DNA from: Physcia stellaris
Taxonomy: Eukaryota > Ascomycota > Lecanoromycetes > Caliciales > Physciaceae
DNA length: 64,000 nucleotides
Direction of reading: 5' to 3'
Assembly (NCBI GenBank): GCA_018902385.1
Contig: JABSSW010000022.1
Location: 248,001 to 312,000 of the forward strand
The notes beneath the pieces are model-generated. The model ran no database searches. It worked only from the letters and a program-made list of their open reading frames with translations, and was not told the DNA's origin. A program made the position numbers and the translations under genes. Of this stretch, positions 10,458 to 21,711 are shown in pieces. Numbering within the stretch: position 1 is the first letter of the stretch; every line of letters begins with the position of its first letter.

Positions 10458-11392
10458 GTTGTGGGATGGATGTAGGCGGCAATTCCTTAACCTAAATGCC
10501 GTCCTGCTTGGAGTCAACTTTCAACAAGTTGAGGAGGAGCCGCAGTTGAGCCGTACTTAATCTTCACACATTCTCTCTCCTTTGAATCATTCCCTAGACT
10601 CGCAGGCCAAACTATTGATTCAAGAATCTCTTTTCCGTAAAAGGATTCGCGAATCTATCGTATTAAAACAATACCACATTTGCCTCGTAATCCGCATTCT
10701 GGCCTGCAACCTGCCGTCCATCCTTTGTCCTACCTGCCTTAGCTGAAGCATCCTCTCTTTATTAGTTATCAGGTCCAAGTATCCCAGTATTTCTGCTCCT
10801 CAAAGCAAGTGGATCGAACTCTTTAGCATACCCAGCCAGTTGACAAGGCGAACGTCAACTTAGACAACAAATATCAGCATCTTCATCAAATCTAGAGATT
10901 GGCCAGACAAACACATAAAAGCATACCTGCAAAGACAGACTTACGAAGACTCCACGCGTTTTTAGAACCTACTAAAGTCTCCTCGGAGGTTTTTTGTTCG
11001 GAGTTGGGTTTTGGCAATTAATAGGCTTTGTCCACTCACGCTTCTCCGACACCGACATCTGCATCGGCTCGACAGCCACACAAGCCCTATTTAATAGACT
11101 TTGAAATCATATTCGGGTAACACCCCGTCCATCAACACATCTATGAGACAGTGACCAGCCTTGTTTACGTAAACAAGCGACATTGACACGCAGTTTAGAC
11201 ATACTGTGGATATGGGTTGCTCATCACCTTTCGGAAATCTTATTGTTCTTCCCCTCTGCACATTCAGTTCGCTTCTCCTCAGGATACTTGCTTGGGCTCG
11301 GGCTCATAGGCACTCAATCGTCTCGACAATCTTCTTCAAGGCCCTAATTCCGAGCCACCGCGTCGGCGTCAAGTGCTACCAGAAGAGTTAGA
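10458..11392. other. Intergenic region between egt1 and the Cys-rich gene
   Basis: These 935 bp hold the 3' side of egt1 and the 5' side of the next plus-strand gene. I see no supported reading frame or repeat; a short hairpin-like CCTCGGAGG lies near 10,980. Confidence 0.5.
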
Positions 11393-13624
11393 ATGAGTTT
11401 CTCAGATAAAGCTGGCAATGGTTTCCTCTATAGATGGGAAGTACGTCCAGCCCCACTACTGTCCAGTGCTCTCTTTGATTGTGACTTATGCTGATAGGCT
11501 GGCAATAGGAAAACAATCATGGTTTAGATCACAAAGTATGTCGAGCCTGCTGCTATTTTTGACTGTGATTCGAGCTGATGTGCTAGCAATAGTGTGGCAT
11601 ATGCGCAACGGTACTCTCAAGTCCAAGGGCCAAAAAATCATGCTTTGGCGTTCACGAAGAAGTCTGCATAGGTACCATTTCCCCATACTATTCTAATCCA
11701 ACGCAATTCTATAACTATGAGGCTGACTATGGCACGATCACCAGGGTACCATAAAACCTTATTTTACATCGGTATGTCAATATACCTGCCTACTTTGGCA
11801 CTCTGCTGAACCATTGACATATAGGCACTAGTCATAAATGCGAGGCGTAAGTCAACCCGACACCTATGACGATAGAATTCGGACATTGACACGGAGCAGG
11901 TGCAGTACTCAAAGGGAACAGCACTACCAAAGACACAAGGACATTGCTTGCATCGTGAGAGATATTCTGAAGCTAGATGGTGTTGTCGTCTCTTCCCAAA
12001 GTCCGATGCCCATAAAAACCAGGTGGTCTAGAGTCAGCAGCGATTTCGAAATTTTGGATCATCAGCGAGATGTTGAGGATGATAGCGATTCTGACGATGA
12101 ATGCGCCCAAAGTAGTACGACCGAGTGGACCGATTATGGCGACTCAAGGGACTATGATGACCCTAAGCCAGGGACCAGGAGAGAAAGGAAGGCGGCGCGG
12201 AGAGCGGCTAGGAATAGAGCGCGCTTCGCAGGGTTAACCAAAAGCGAAATCAACCAAGTCAAAGAAGTCCTACATCCAAGCTATTCTAGTAGCCACGGAT
12301 GTCCAGATTCAAGAGATCCTCTGAGAAGTAGCACCATTGAAGCAAACATTGCTTTCAACCCAAGCACCTTCAAATATGCGAGCCTGCGCGCAGATGTCTA
12401 CCAAAAAAAGGTGCTAAAGAACAAAATCTCCCCCAAGTCTCTCGACAAAGAGAGATTGCAAAGCGAGGACGCTGAGATCACGTTGTTCATAGAAGAGCTG
12501 GGCATTGACATGTCAGACTTCAACGGCTGCACAAAGCAGCGTAGGTCTCTGATAGCAAAACTTAAACAAGCGATCAGGAACGATCTCAAGTGCGTTGCTA
12601 ACGAGAACCAGCAGCGGATGATGAGATTGGCAGGCTATTGGCGCTATGCAAATCGCAGGACTTACAATCACATGGTAGAGAAGAACCAGATCTGGGATTG
12701 GGAGACCGGCGCCAAGCTAGAAGTGATTGACGAAGGTGAGGAGGCTAACGAGGAGGATACCACGTGCATGTCAAGTAGCTTGCCGGGTGAGAGCCCAGAC
12801 GTCTATCAATATCCGGTAAAGGAAACCGCATTACCGTTGGTCACAGCTTCCATAAAGTGCAATCATGTCAGAAATGGAAGCCGCATCGTGGACACCCACG
12901 ATGTTTCGACTACCCAGAACGAACTCTCAGCTGAGGACGTCGAGACCAAATATTCTTTCGAAGGCAGAATTGATAAGCGGCATCTTCAGACACCTATTCG
13001 TCAAGCCACCCCAGGCGACGAAGAGAAACTATCTACTTTTGAGATTACAACCTCACCTGAAGAGGACAGGGAGGCTCTAACGGGATTTAAGGATATGGAA
13101 GAGATGAAAGTGAAAGTGAAACACGAGGACAAGAACGTGCTTCAAAGCCCTCTTCAAGTGAAGATGAAGCGTACCGAAGGCAAAGACTCTATCGCAAGCA
13201 AATCCAGCATGGATCGAAACAATCGATTCTCAGTATTATCCGTATACCGTGCGGAAAAACCTCAGACAACACCGGTGCGTTTCGACGAAGCAGGCTCGGT
13301 ATCCACATCTCGTCGTTCTTCCGTCCGTCGTACTGCCAACATTCAGCCGCCGGCCAAAGAGCCTCGTCCAAGCCCTCTGCGAAACGTGGCTGGTACATCC
13401 AGTCCAGCGCAAGGCTTGTCAGGCTTCCCGAGTTACCTGCCACTAAGGCGGTGAAAGATAGGATCAAGGCACCGCATCCTCCAGCCAAGCTGTCACCGAA
13501 GCAAGCAGTTGATTTTGGAAAAGACCTTTCGAATCGTGGCGGACATGTTGGTGGTGCAAGCCGTGGCGGGCACGCGGCTCCCGTTAACTATGCGGCTATG
13601 CTGAAGAATAACTTGGGCAAATGA
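11393..13624 (+). CDS. Unknown multi-exon protein with two CxxC pairs at the N-terminus
   Basis: I do not recognise the family. The 5' end was assembled from small exons: 11393-11440, 11509-11535, 11593-11671, 11745-11771, 11825-11846, then a long exon from 11900. All junctions are GT-AG and keep one frame. The N-terminus has CGIC (residues 26-29), further Cys at 42 and 50, CEAC (66-69) and HKDIAC (80-85), which looks like a zinc-binding fold. Then come an acidic stretch (DDSDSDDE), a very basic one (RRERKAARRAARNRARF), a helical middle, and a Ser/Pro-rich tail. The main frame stops at 13454, but the next frame continues to 13624 with a plausible tail ending NYAAMLKNNLGK, so a small intron or a one-base indel near 13,380-13,450 is likely. 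About 585 aa to the first stop. Confidence 0.68.
11441..11592 (+). repeat. Two adjacent introns with related sequence
   Basis: Intron 1 (11441-11508) and intron 2 (11536-11592) of the Cys-rich gene share 27 of the last 35 bases by hand alignment (TTTGAYTGTGA... to ...GCTRGCAATAG), and their donors start GTAYGTC. Introns 3-5 of the same gene do not match. Both introns also contain an upstream AG; only the downstream CAATAG acceptor keeps the frame. Confidence 0.55.
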
Positions 13625-14409
13625 TGTAGACTGGCGGCGTCGTCAAGGCTGCCTGTCTTGCCTACCGCTGACGGCCGGCCGCCGGCGGCAACTTACATTC
13701 GCTTCGTGCTATAACCTTTCACTGGCTTTCCGGGCATCCCCGGCGCCTGAACTGGATCTTTGGCCGATTATGCTCCAATCAAACTTTTGCTGAGAAACTC
13801 TGTTCCTTACTCGCTCTCCACTTCATCAAACTATCGCCGCTCTGGACTCTAGCCCTGGCTCGACTGCCACGGGGTTTTTCGTTATCGAATTTTTCTTTGT
13901 TGGCGGACACGCCGGACGATTCATTTTTTTCAACCAAAAAAAAAGGGATTTTGCTATCTCCTTTCTAGGCTGGTCCCAAGGAGCTTTATGCATCTTGATC
14001 GCACGGAACGGTTAATGAATGGATGGGTTACGATTGTGGGTTAAAGCGTTTGCTCTTCATAGCTGTGGTGCAGAATATCGTGATTCTGATACCCTTCGGG
14101 AGATTCCCTGGGCTCTTTGATAGAAAAAAAAAAAAAAAAGGATAAGATAGACTAAGGACTCGTGCTTTTTGCATGCAAAAAAAAAGTTGAATGAAACAGA
14201 CCTTCTCGAAGACTTCATTTCCTAGCCTTTTGATGGTGATCTTTGATTTCACAAGGTATTCGAATTACCAGGAGTAAGAAGATTCTGTTGTGATAGCAAT
14301 GGATGATGAAACAATCGTTCCATCCTTCCACGAACTGCTAAAAAGGGGTATCTTACCATATCCAGACTTCCATTTCATACCATACCAAACAGCTTCATAC
14401 AAAACCAAT
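13625..14409. other. Convergent 3' intergenic region
   Basis: Between the Cys-rich gene (+) and the gene at 14410 (-). It contains poly-A runs near 13,937, 14,125 and 14,177 and otherwise no recognisable feature. Confidence 0.5.
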
Positions 14410-15735
14410 CTAGACCAAAAAAATGGGTATCTCATCTACATCGAACGCCTTCTCTCCCTCCTTCCGCTCTTCCCCCTGCTCCTTCTTCCGCCTAGCTTGC
14501 ATCCTCCGCCTGATCGCCTCTGTTTGTGCGTTTGATGGCCGTGTGAAGTCATCCTCGGTGGTCAACTTGAGGGGTTTGGTAGGATTTATGGGAGGCTTCG
14601 GTGGTGACGTAGGCTTGTAACGGGAGAGATGGGCGTCAAAGCCGACTTTACTTGGTTTGAATGATGTATTTGTGGAACCGTTGGAGAGAGGCTTGCTGGA
14701 CGGCCGTGGAGCGTAGTTTGAGGAAGCAGATGGAGGCTTGAGTGGCCTTTTGATGCCTATCTTGTCCAGGTCGCGGTCGCTCTCCGATACCTGCGTTGTC
14801 GTAGCTGGTATCTTGGAGCGCCGTACAACGGGCGCATCCAAATCATCATCGTCATCGGTGGTCCCGTCCTCTTCCACTTCCACCGCTTTTCTCACCCCGT
14901 TCCCCAGCCCCTTGCTTAAACCCTGCGCACCGCTCTCACCCCGTCCAAACCCCTTCGCAGCCCTCGTACTGCTCTTCACCCCCTCCAACCCACCCAACCC
15001 GCCACCTCCCCTCCTCGGCCCCGTCTTCATCAAATCCCCCAACACAGTCCCAATCCCAGGCGCATCCATCCTCTCCTCCTCTTCAAACTCCCCCTCACTC
15101 CCCCCCGCCTGCGTCTGCGTATCCGCCAACTTCCGCTCCGCCTCCCCAACCAACTTCTCCATCCCATCCTTCACCTTCCGGGCATGCTTCTCCGCCTCCT
15201 TCCTCCGCTTCGTCTCTTCCCGCATCTTCGTGATCGAATCTACAGGGCGATTGATGGAGCTGGCGGAGGGGGAGGTCTTCCGCGTCGCGGCGAGCCGCTT
15301 CAGGCGTACGTATTCGGCGTGGTGCAGGTGCTGCGTGTAGAGGCGCGCGGTGGAGAGGAATTCGTCTTCGACCATGATGTAGATGTCGTCGGCTGAGAGG
15401 CCGGGGCGCATGGGGGTTGTGGAGGGGGGGGTGAGTATTGGTGGGGGGGAGGTTGAGGGGGTGCGGTCTTTGTAGGAGATTGTTGTCAGCGGTGAGCAGG
15501 TTGGAGTTATGTTGAGGGTGATGTGGAGAGAAAGAGAGGGTATAGGAAGCGGGGTACTCATACCAGGTCTTGTGGAGGCATTGCGCGGTGGTTTTGCGGA
15601 GCGCGCGGCGGTGGAGGAGGTATCGTCGGAGTCGGGTGCGGGCTCTTGCACTCGTTGACGCTTGGGTGCACGGGTTGAGGTTGCTCTGGAGGATGTCGTT
15701 GAGGTATCTTTCAGCCAGGGGAGGGTGCGCGCCAT
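14410..15735 (-). CDS. Unknown conserved-looking, largely disordered nuclear-type protein
   Basis: The model is complement(join(14410..15467, 15564..15735)), 409 aa. The 96-bp intron (GTATGAGT...ACAAAG, branch GCTGACAAC) is a multiple of three and is open, so an unspliced reading also exists; splicing joins ...NASTRP to DRTPSTSPPP. The N-terminus is MARTLPWLKD followed by a basic patch (PKRQRV). The one compact, likely conserved block is DDIYIMVEDEFLSTARLYTQ followed by HLHHAEYVRLKRLA. Then a charged helix (MREETKRRKEAEKHARKVKD), a Gly-rich stretch, and an acidic run (TTDDDDDLD). It ends DVDEIPIFLV. I cannot assign a function. Confidence 0.75.
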   Translation of the reverse strand: MARTLPWLKDTSTTSSRATSTRAPKRQRVQEPAPDSDDTSSTAARSAKPPRNASTRPGMSTPLPIPSLSLHITLNITPTCSPLTTISYKDRTPSTSPPPILTPPSTTPMRPGLSADDIYIMVEDEFLSTARLYTQHLHHAEYVRLKRLAATRKTSPSASSINRPVDSITKMREETKRRKEAEKHARKVKDGMEKLVGEAERKLADTQTQAGGSEGEFEEEERMDAPGIGTVLGDLMKTGPRRGGGGLGGLEGVKSSTRAAKGFGRGESGAQGLSKGLGNGVRKAVEVEEDGTTDDDDDLDAPVVRRSKIPATTTQVSESDRDLDKIGIKRPLKPPSASSNYAPRPSSKPLSNGSTNTSFKPSKVGFDAHLSRYKPTSPPKPPINPTKPLKLTTEDDFTRPSNAQTEAIRRRMQARRKKEQGEERKEGEKAFDVDEIPIFLV

Positions 15736-15850
15736 TTGTGCTACAAGACAAGAGGAATGGCGGAGACGAATTCACGTGCATGCGCGTTGGGGGTTGGACC
15801 CCGCTTTGCCGAAAGCGGAAGATTAGGGTTATGCTAACGGATTTGCTTGC

Positions 15851-16124
15851 CTCGCGGATGTCAGAATAATTCGGACGCCTAAGCCACAATGGACATGTCC
15901 ATCAATTTTGGTATGCGAACCTTTCTTCTCATACGTGAACTTTTACACGTTTCGTCAAATCGATCATTTCAGCATGTTCTTTCGATTTATATGAGAATAT
16001 TCGGATTCAAATGCTTTCAAAACCTGAGCTCGTGAATGAATAAATCAAGTGTGAAAAGGATATTTGAATTGGTGAGACATGCCCAATGTGGCCTAGGCGT
16101 CCGAATTATTCTGACATCCGCGAG
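15851..16124. mobile_element. 274-bp MITE-like element with about 49-bp TIRs, CTTGC target duplication
   Basis: The terminal inverted repeats (15851-15899 and 16076-16124) begin CTCGCGGATGTCAGAATAAT; the first 31 bp match perfectly and 3 mismatches fall in the next 18. The direct repeat CTTGC flanks it (15846-15850 and 16125-16129). It has no coding capacity. Two of the TIR mismatches are G/A differences in CpT/CpC context, like the other mutated repeats here. It lies in the divergent promoter of the gene at 15735 and dcs1, ending 136 bp before the dcs1 start. The CTCGC end and 5-bp duplication match the larger transposon in egt1. Confidence 0.85.
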
Positions 16125-16260
16125 CTTGCTTCACTTCGTTCATGTGAAGTCGAGTCTGTTAATTCCAAGAACTTGGACTGTGGTGGGACGGGAGTGCTCT
16201 AGTCTACTCGAAGTGTCTCTTCACAGAGAGAAGTTGTTGCGGTTGAAGCTATAAGTCAAA

Positions 16261-17324
16261 ATGGGCTCAGCGACTGCCGAAGCTCTCATTCCTCAATTCA
16301 AGCTCGAGAAATTGCTCAATCAAGGTCTCTTATCCGCCTTTGCCGTATTTGTGAATATCTTCTGACATCCAAACAGATCAGGCAGGCCGACGTATTACCT
16401 TGCTTGGATCCATCGACTCCTCCAAGGCACTCTTGACCGTGGAAAGAGCAGCATTCCCAAATGACCCTGAGATTCTGAAAAGCTTCCATGAAGCTCTCGC
16501 GAATATCAAAAATCTGGGCGACAATGACATCTACCGCTGGTATCTTGCCTGCTCTGGCGCATCCGACGGAGCTCCCTCTGATTTGAAGCTCAATCTAATC
16601 TATCCATGCACCGAAGCGCACATTCGGAAATACTCCCCCCAAGGCGTCCGTATGGTTACCGAAACCGCAGACATCTACAAAAACCATATTCATCCATACA
16701 TGCGCAAGAAGCGCGATGAAGGTCGCCTCAATTGGGTGTTTAACATCATTGAAGGCAGGACAGAGCAAGAAGATGTCATTCTCCGAGACAATGGCCAAGG
16801 TTCTGCTGATGATGCGTTCTTGATGCTGCCGGACCTCAATTGGGACCGGAAGACGATCACGAGCTTACATCTGCTGGGTTTGGTCGAAAGACGAGATATT
16901 TGGAGCCTCCGAGATCTAAAAAAGAGTCATACGCCCTGGCTGAAGCATATGAGAGAGAAGATGCTGGATGCGACCGTGGGCTTGTATAAGGAAGTGGAGA
17001 AAGATCAGCTGAAGCTTTACGTGCATTGTATTTCCCTGTCTTCATTACCCTGTTGCAAAATTAAATCACCATGCTGACGGGACTACAGATCAACCGACTT
17101 ACTATCATTTCCACGTGCACATCGTCCACGCCCAACTCGAAGCCGGCAGTACACAATCCGTAGGCAAAGCATTCGGCCTCGAAAACATCATCTCTCAACT
17201 CGAAACCATGAGCGGTGGCCCAGAGGCCGGTATGGCAGACGTAAGTCTGACCTACTACCTCGGCGAAGCGAACGAGCTGTGGACCGACATTTTTGAGCCT
17301 CTCAAAAGGGGTGAGAAGAGCTGA
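16261..17324 (+). CDS. dcs1: Scavenger mRNA-decapping enzyme DcpS (HIT family)
   Basis: DcpS hydrolyses the m7G cap left after 3'-5' mRNA decay. The model is join(16261..16324, 16377..17027, 17089..17324), 316 aa. The introns are 52 bp (branch TCTGACATC) and 61 bp (branch GCTGACGG). The N-terminal domain has ITLLGSIDSSKALLTVERAA; the middle has LNLIYPCTEAHIRKYSPQG and YIHPYMRKK-like HPYMRKKRDEG followed by NWVFNIIEG. The last two exons build the catalytic HIT motif in YYHFHVHIVHAQLEAG (HxHxH). The length fits the family. Confidence 0.93.
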
Positions 17325-18152
17325 GATCCTCGGGGGCCGTAATCCCATTTCTGGGATTCATCTGTCATTTATATGCAGATCACATCGAATCTGATGTTGA
17401 GACCAAAGCGGTCTGATGCCGAACGGTATCATCGGCATAGTTGCCATTGCTCAATGGCGAGACTCTCTGAAGTGAGAGATCTAGTGGCATGCCCCTAGCT
17501 GAGGGTCTGAGACCCATTTACAAAGTGCAGACTTTGTCACACGCTTCAAAGACGTGTATAGCGGCAGGCCATGGGATTAGAACCGCACAGAGCGCACGAA
17601 ATGTTGCGGTTGCAGTTACTAGTCGCTACGATTCAAAGCTACGTTTAGAGGGGGCAATGCGGTGAAGGGCTCTTCGATCTCATCACACGATGCTTCGAGG
17701 CTCTGCTCGGAACAGCGACATGGTCGATCATTTACAAGTCACTCTTTCATATGTTTTCTTTTCTTTTCTCACGCCTGAAACATTGGCAACGACATTCAAC
17801 ATGTCATATTGATTTGGTAGACTGCATCTTAACATGCTTTCACACGATAGGTATCGGAGGACACTATATCATACAGCATCTCCTTTATGATAGCTTGAAA
17901 TATCATCTATTTTTATGATGGGACGTTGACAGTGGAAATTTTGCCATGAGCCCAGCTCAAAATCCTACAGTCGTTTCCAACGTTTCTCAGAGTGACCAAC
18001 ACCCAGCCTCATTTGCCAGCACTAGAGTCAATACGAAGCGCAATCGCGTTATCTTATGAGGAAGCAACCTCCTCCAACTCTTCGAATTGTCAAAAACCAC
18101 TGAGAGAGATACTCTGCAACCGATAATCGCTCGACAAACGAATACCCTCATC
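17325..18152. other. Convergent 3' intergenic region
   Basis: These 828 bp lie between the ends of dcs1 (+) and the gene at 18153 (-). I see no supported gene, tRNA or repeat. Confidence 0.5.
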
Positions 18153-21100
18153 TCAGCGTTTCCCACCTTTCCCCCTCTTCTTTTTCTTCCCTTTCTTTCT
18201 GTGACCGCCGCCCTGTCCCCCTCTTTCACTCTTCGGGCTTTGCGCATGCGTTTGCTGCATGTTTACGCCCTCTTGAGCTTCACCAACAGCGTCTTCTCCA
18301 TTGAGGGAAAGCAAGGACTCTTTCTGTTCGGCGCTTTCATCCTCGTCTACTTCTGTGGTAGGGGTGTCTACGTCCTGTTCCGTGCTTTCATCCTCTTCAA
18401 ATTCCACTTCCGCAGGTGGGGTTTCTACTTCCTGTTCCATGCTTTCATTCTCGTCCACTCCCACTTCCGCAGGTGGGGTTTCCACTTCCTGTTCCTGCTT
18501 CTCAGACGCTTGCTTTCCATGCTCAATCTCTGGGTTGGTTCCACAATCTGGGTCCTGCTCGTCTGAGGGAGGTGGCGTATCTGGCTTGGGTGGCATATAT
18601 TCCCCCTCGACGTCCTTGTCGTCAGATGGATCGTCTGTCTCTGTCACTGGCGAAGGTTCCTGCTTTGGAGGCATGATCGATGGTTGCTCATTACCCGTGT
18701 TGGCTTCACGATGTGCTGCCTGCTCGGTAGGGCGAGGCGGGGCATTTAGGTTGGGGGATACGTCTTCCCATTCGAAGTTGTCGGTGTCAGAGTCTTTCTC
18801 TGTCTCCGTCGCTGTCACTGGAGTAGGGGACTTGCTGGCAGAACGGGCGCTTGGTGGTACATAGCTGTCTTCAATACCGTAGAGGTCGTCCGGACCGCCT
18901 TCCTCCACTGGAGCTTCCCCCACGAATGATTCCTCACCTCCCAACTTACTGCCTGAATCCGTAGACGGAGACTGCTCAGATGGCGTGCCTGCATTCGATT
19001 CCACAAGCTCCTCTATAGAACAATCTGACCCCTCGGTCTTGTCTGCGCCTTCCAGTTCTTTGGCTAGAGAGAATTCGTATTGATTAGGCTCCGCTAGGGG
19101 GCCTGTGCCAGTATCCTTGTTTTGGGTATTTTCTTCCGCGAAGTCATCGTACTCCAGGATTGGGAGCTCGGCCCAGGTTTTCCTTCTGGCGTCTTTTAGG
19201 TGAAAAGGAAGGTCGTCGTCTGGACTTGATGCTGTGAGGGGCTTCACTGACTTCTGATTATGGCTTTGCGTTGGAGGCTCTTTCTGGCTTGCAGTTTCTT
19301 TATCAGGTGAGGGAGTATTACTTCCCTGACTGTTTATTTCGGCTTGAAGGTCCCCAGGCTTGAGGCTTTTCTTGTCTGCTTTAGAATTCCGCAATGGCCT
19401 CTCGTCTGATTTTCCAGCTGAACGATCCAGCTTCTGCGTCATCTGGTTTCGGTCCGTTAGATTTGAGGGACTTCTGGTTTTTGAGGTCCTCCCCAAAGCT
19501 TCAAACTCCTCAATGCCTGCAAGCTCTGACTGCCTACGATGCTCCTCAAGGTTAGCCCTATGATCAAGTAAGCTTTCTCGGAGTTTTCGAGGCTGTTTGC
19601 TAATTGATTGAGCCCGATAGCTCCCTTGAGACTTATTTGCCCCCCCGAATAAAGATCTCTCATAAACCGACTTCGCGCGGCCAGGCTCAGGTCTTTGATC
19701 CTGCTTCCTTGAAGGTGGCTTGTATCCTACCGAGACGGTTCGTGTTGGGATGGGATTTTGCTGCTGGTCGATCTTCGATTGCATCTCCTTTCTGAATGGT
19801 TTTCTGGGTGCCAGCGGCGAGCTTATGCGAGGGGTCGTTGGCGTCCAGTGTGCTGAAAGCAGTGACGGCTCCGGAGATGACCTCATGGGCGAGCCTCTAT
19901 CGACGCTTGTCGGTCTGCGCCATTGGGGGCTCTCCACAGGTATGCTTGCCACGGATGGAGCCCGGGACCCAAAGCCTCGAACGGAATCAAAATCAGAGCC
20001 GATATCTAATTCCTGCCTTAAGGCACCTGGAGTCGCCGGCACAGAATTGGTTCCGGTTCGAGGCCTCATGTGGTCAAAGTTGAAGACGGATGATTGGGAG
20101 AATACGCTCTGAGCACGGGTTTGTGCTTGATTCGCTTTTGCGAGCCAGTCCTCCACCACAATGGATTCCTCTTTGTTTTCTGTCCATTTTTGACACATCT
20201 CGAATGATTTGGTAGCCTCCCAGTAGACTCTCATGTTGAACAATGCTATGCCGCGTTGAAGATTGCTTGTCGCTATGAAAGATTTGGACCCTATCAGGTC
20301 AGATTGTACGATTGCTGTTGCTGCTAGACTGGCCATCTTTTCCCATTCTTGGTATACGCGAGCTATTTCAATCCTTGCATGGAGTATTTCGATGGTCATT
20401 CGCTTCATCTGTTTCAGGATGGTATTATATGGAACAATTGGCTCCCGAGTCCGGCCGATGTCGACTTGAGCCCTTGAAGCAGCTGGTAGGTCTGATCGCT
20501 CTGAATCGTCACTTCGCGCGTTTGGGTTCTGAGTATCTTGCCCGCCATTTCGGTCATTCACTTCTGCCATCATAGAATCTAGCTCTTCTATGAGAGGATC
20601 AACCTCAGGATCGCCGCGAATGCTCTTTTTGGACTTTTCGGGGAGCTCGCCATGAGCGTTCTCCTTAGATATCCCTAGAACGCTTGCAATCAATGTCGAC
20701 CGCCCTTGTTCAACTCCATTCATATACTCAGCGTGTCCTTGAATCAGCTGATCCAGTATTTGATCAGCTTCTTCCATGTATTTAGAGAATTTGCTCGGCG
20801 GTTCTTCTCTATGTAGTTCAATGTTATTTTCCGCATGGGGAAGTCTATGCTGAGGCTGCAAACCAGTTAGAAATGACTCTTGCTATGACGAGGAGATGCG
20901 GACTCGACTTACTGATGCATCAGGCCCGTCAGGTACCACTGCGAGTCTATCATTGAGTGTACGTCCATCAGAGTGAAATGGTGGGTCAGGAATTGTAGCT
21001 CTAGGAACAATCTCTGTTGCTGCCGCATTGGGGATGTTGACTCCTGAGAATATGGGTGTCAAGTTAGCCTGGTCGGGGCTCGAGGGCTCGGGAACGGCTG

Positions 21101-21349
21101 TTATTCTAAGCCGGGGAGACTCCTGACACGGTTAAGGACACGTTGAGAACGGTCAGTTCCCCCCGTAGTCGCCGGGGGCGACCCTGTTGGAGATACTGGC
21201 CCATCATCGTCGGACGATGAGATTTCTCCATCCCCTTCGGATTCACTAGCCGCATCAACATTAATTTCTTGATCTTGAGAAGCCTCCGATTGTTTCGCCT
21301 GATTCTCAGCGGTGGGCGAACCGAACAGTGTTTTTATGAACCTACTCAT
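18153..21349 (-). CDS. Unknown large protein with TPR-like middle and long acidic tail
   Basis: The model is complement(join(18153..20855, 20913..21122, 21197..21349)), 1,021 aa. The start is ATG 21349 (MSRFIKTLFGSP). Intron 1 is 74 bp (GTATCT...GTCAG) and intron 2 is 57 bp (GTAAGT...TTGCAG, branch CTAAC). Near residue 140 is an MIT-like helix (FSKYMEEADQILDQLIQGHA); around 270-330 is a helical hairpin region resembling TPR (ARIEIARVYQEWEKMASLAA, then LQRGIALFNMRVYWEATKSF). The remaining two thirds are disordered, acidic and Ser/Pro-rich, with three short repeats, ending in a Lys/Gly tail (RKKGKKKKRGKGGKR). The function is unknown. The next gene upstream (21712) has a similar helical pattern and may be a distant relative. 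Confidence 0.78.
18324..18496 (-). repeat. Three tandem coding repeats (about 51-57 bp each)
   Basis: The encoded units are EQEVETPPAEVGVDENESM, EQEVETPPAEVEFEEDEST and a shorter EQDVDTPTTEVDEDESA, near the acidic C-terminus of the gene at 18153. The first two are nearly identical at DNA level, so copy number may vary between strains. Confidence 0.8.
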
Positions 21350-21711
21350 ATCTCACATTTCATGGATAGAGATTCATTTGAGCAATGTTCTTCTGGCGGT
21401 GAAGACTGTAGCCACATCAAAGAAATATACAAATCCTGATTACAGCTATTTCTCTCATGAATTGTTTGCGAAACGGGCTTGAAAAATGATATGCGGAGTC
21501 TCTTTGTTGCAATTGTTACAGATGCCGGAAACGGTATTCAGAAACCTTTCGTAACATGGGCTACGGTTCCGCGAAAGGTATAAAGAAATCACAATGACTT
21601 TGAAGGGTTTGGAACGTATATAAATGCGAAACAGACCACGGTGAAAGTAATGCCAAGAAATGCAAGCACAAAGACTGACATGATTACCTAGATTGAACAG
21701 AAGAAATTGAT
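21350..21711. promoter_or_regulatory. Intergenic region upstream of the 18153-21349 gene
   Basis: These 362 bp between two minus-strand genes are the promoter of the downstream one. I see no specific motif I can support. Confidence 0.45.

Noticed and set aside
14124-14190. Poly-A runs as retroposon tails
   Set aside because: No target duplication and no 5' retroposon sequence nearby.
14738-15340. 200-codon Ser/Pro-rich plus-strand frame
   Set aside because: Antisense shadow of the gene at 14410-15735.
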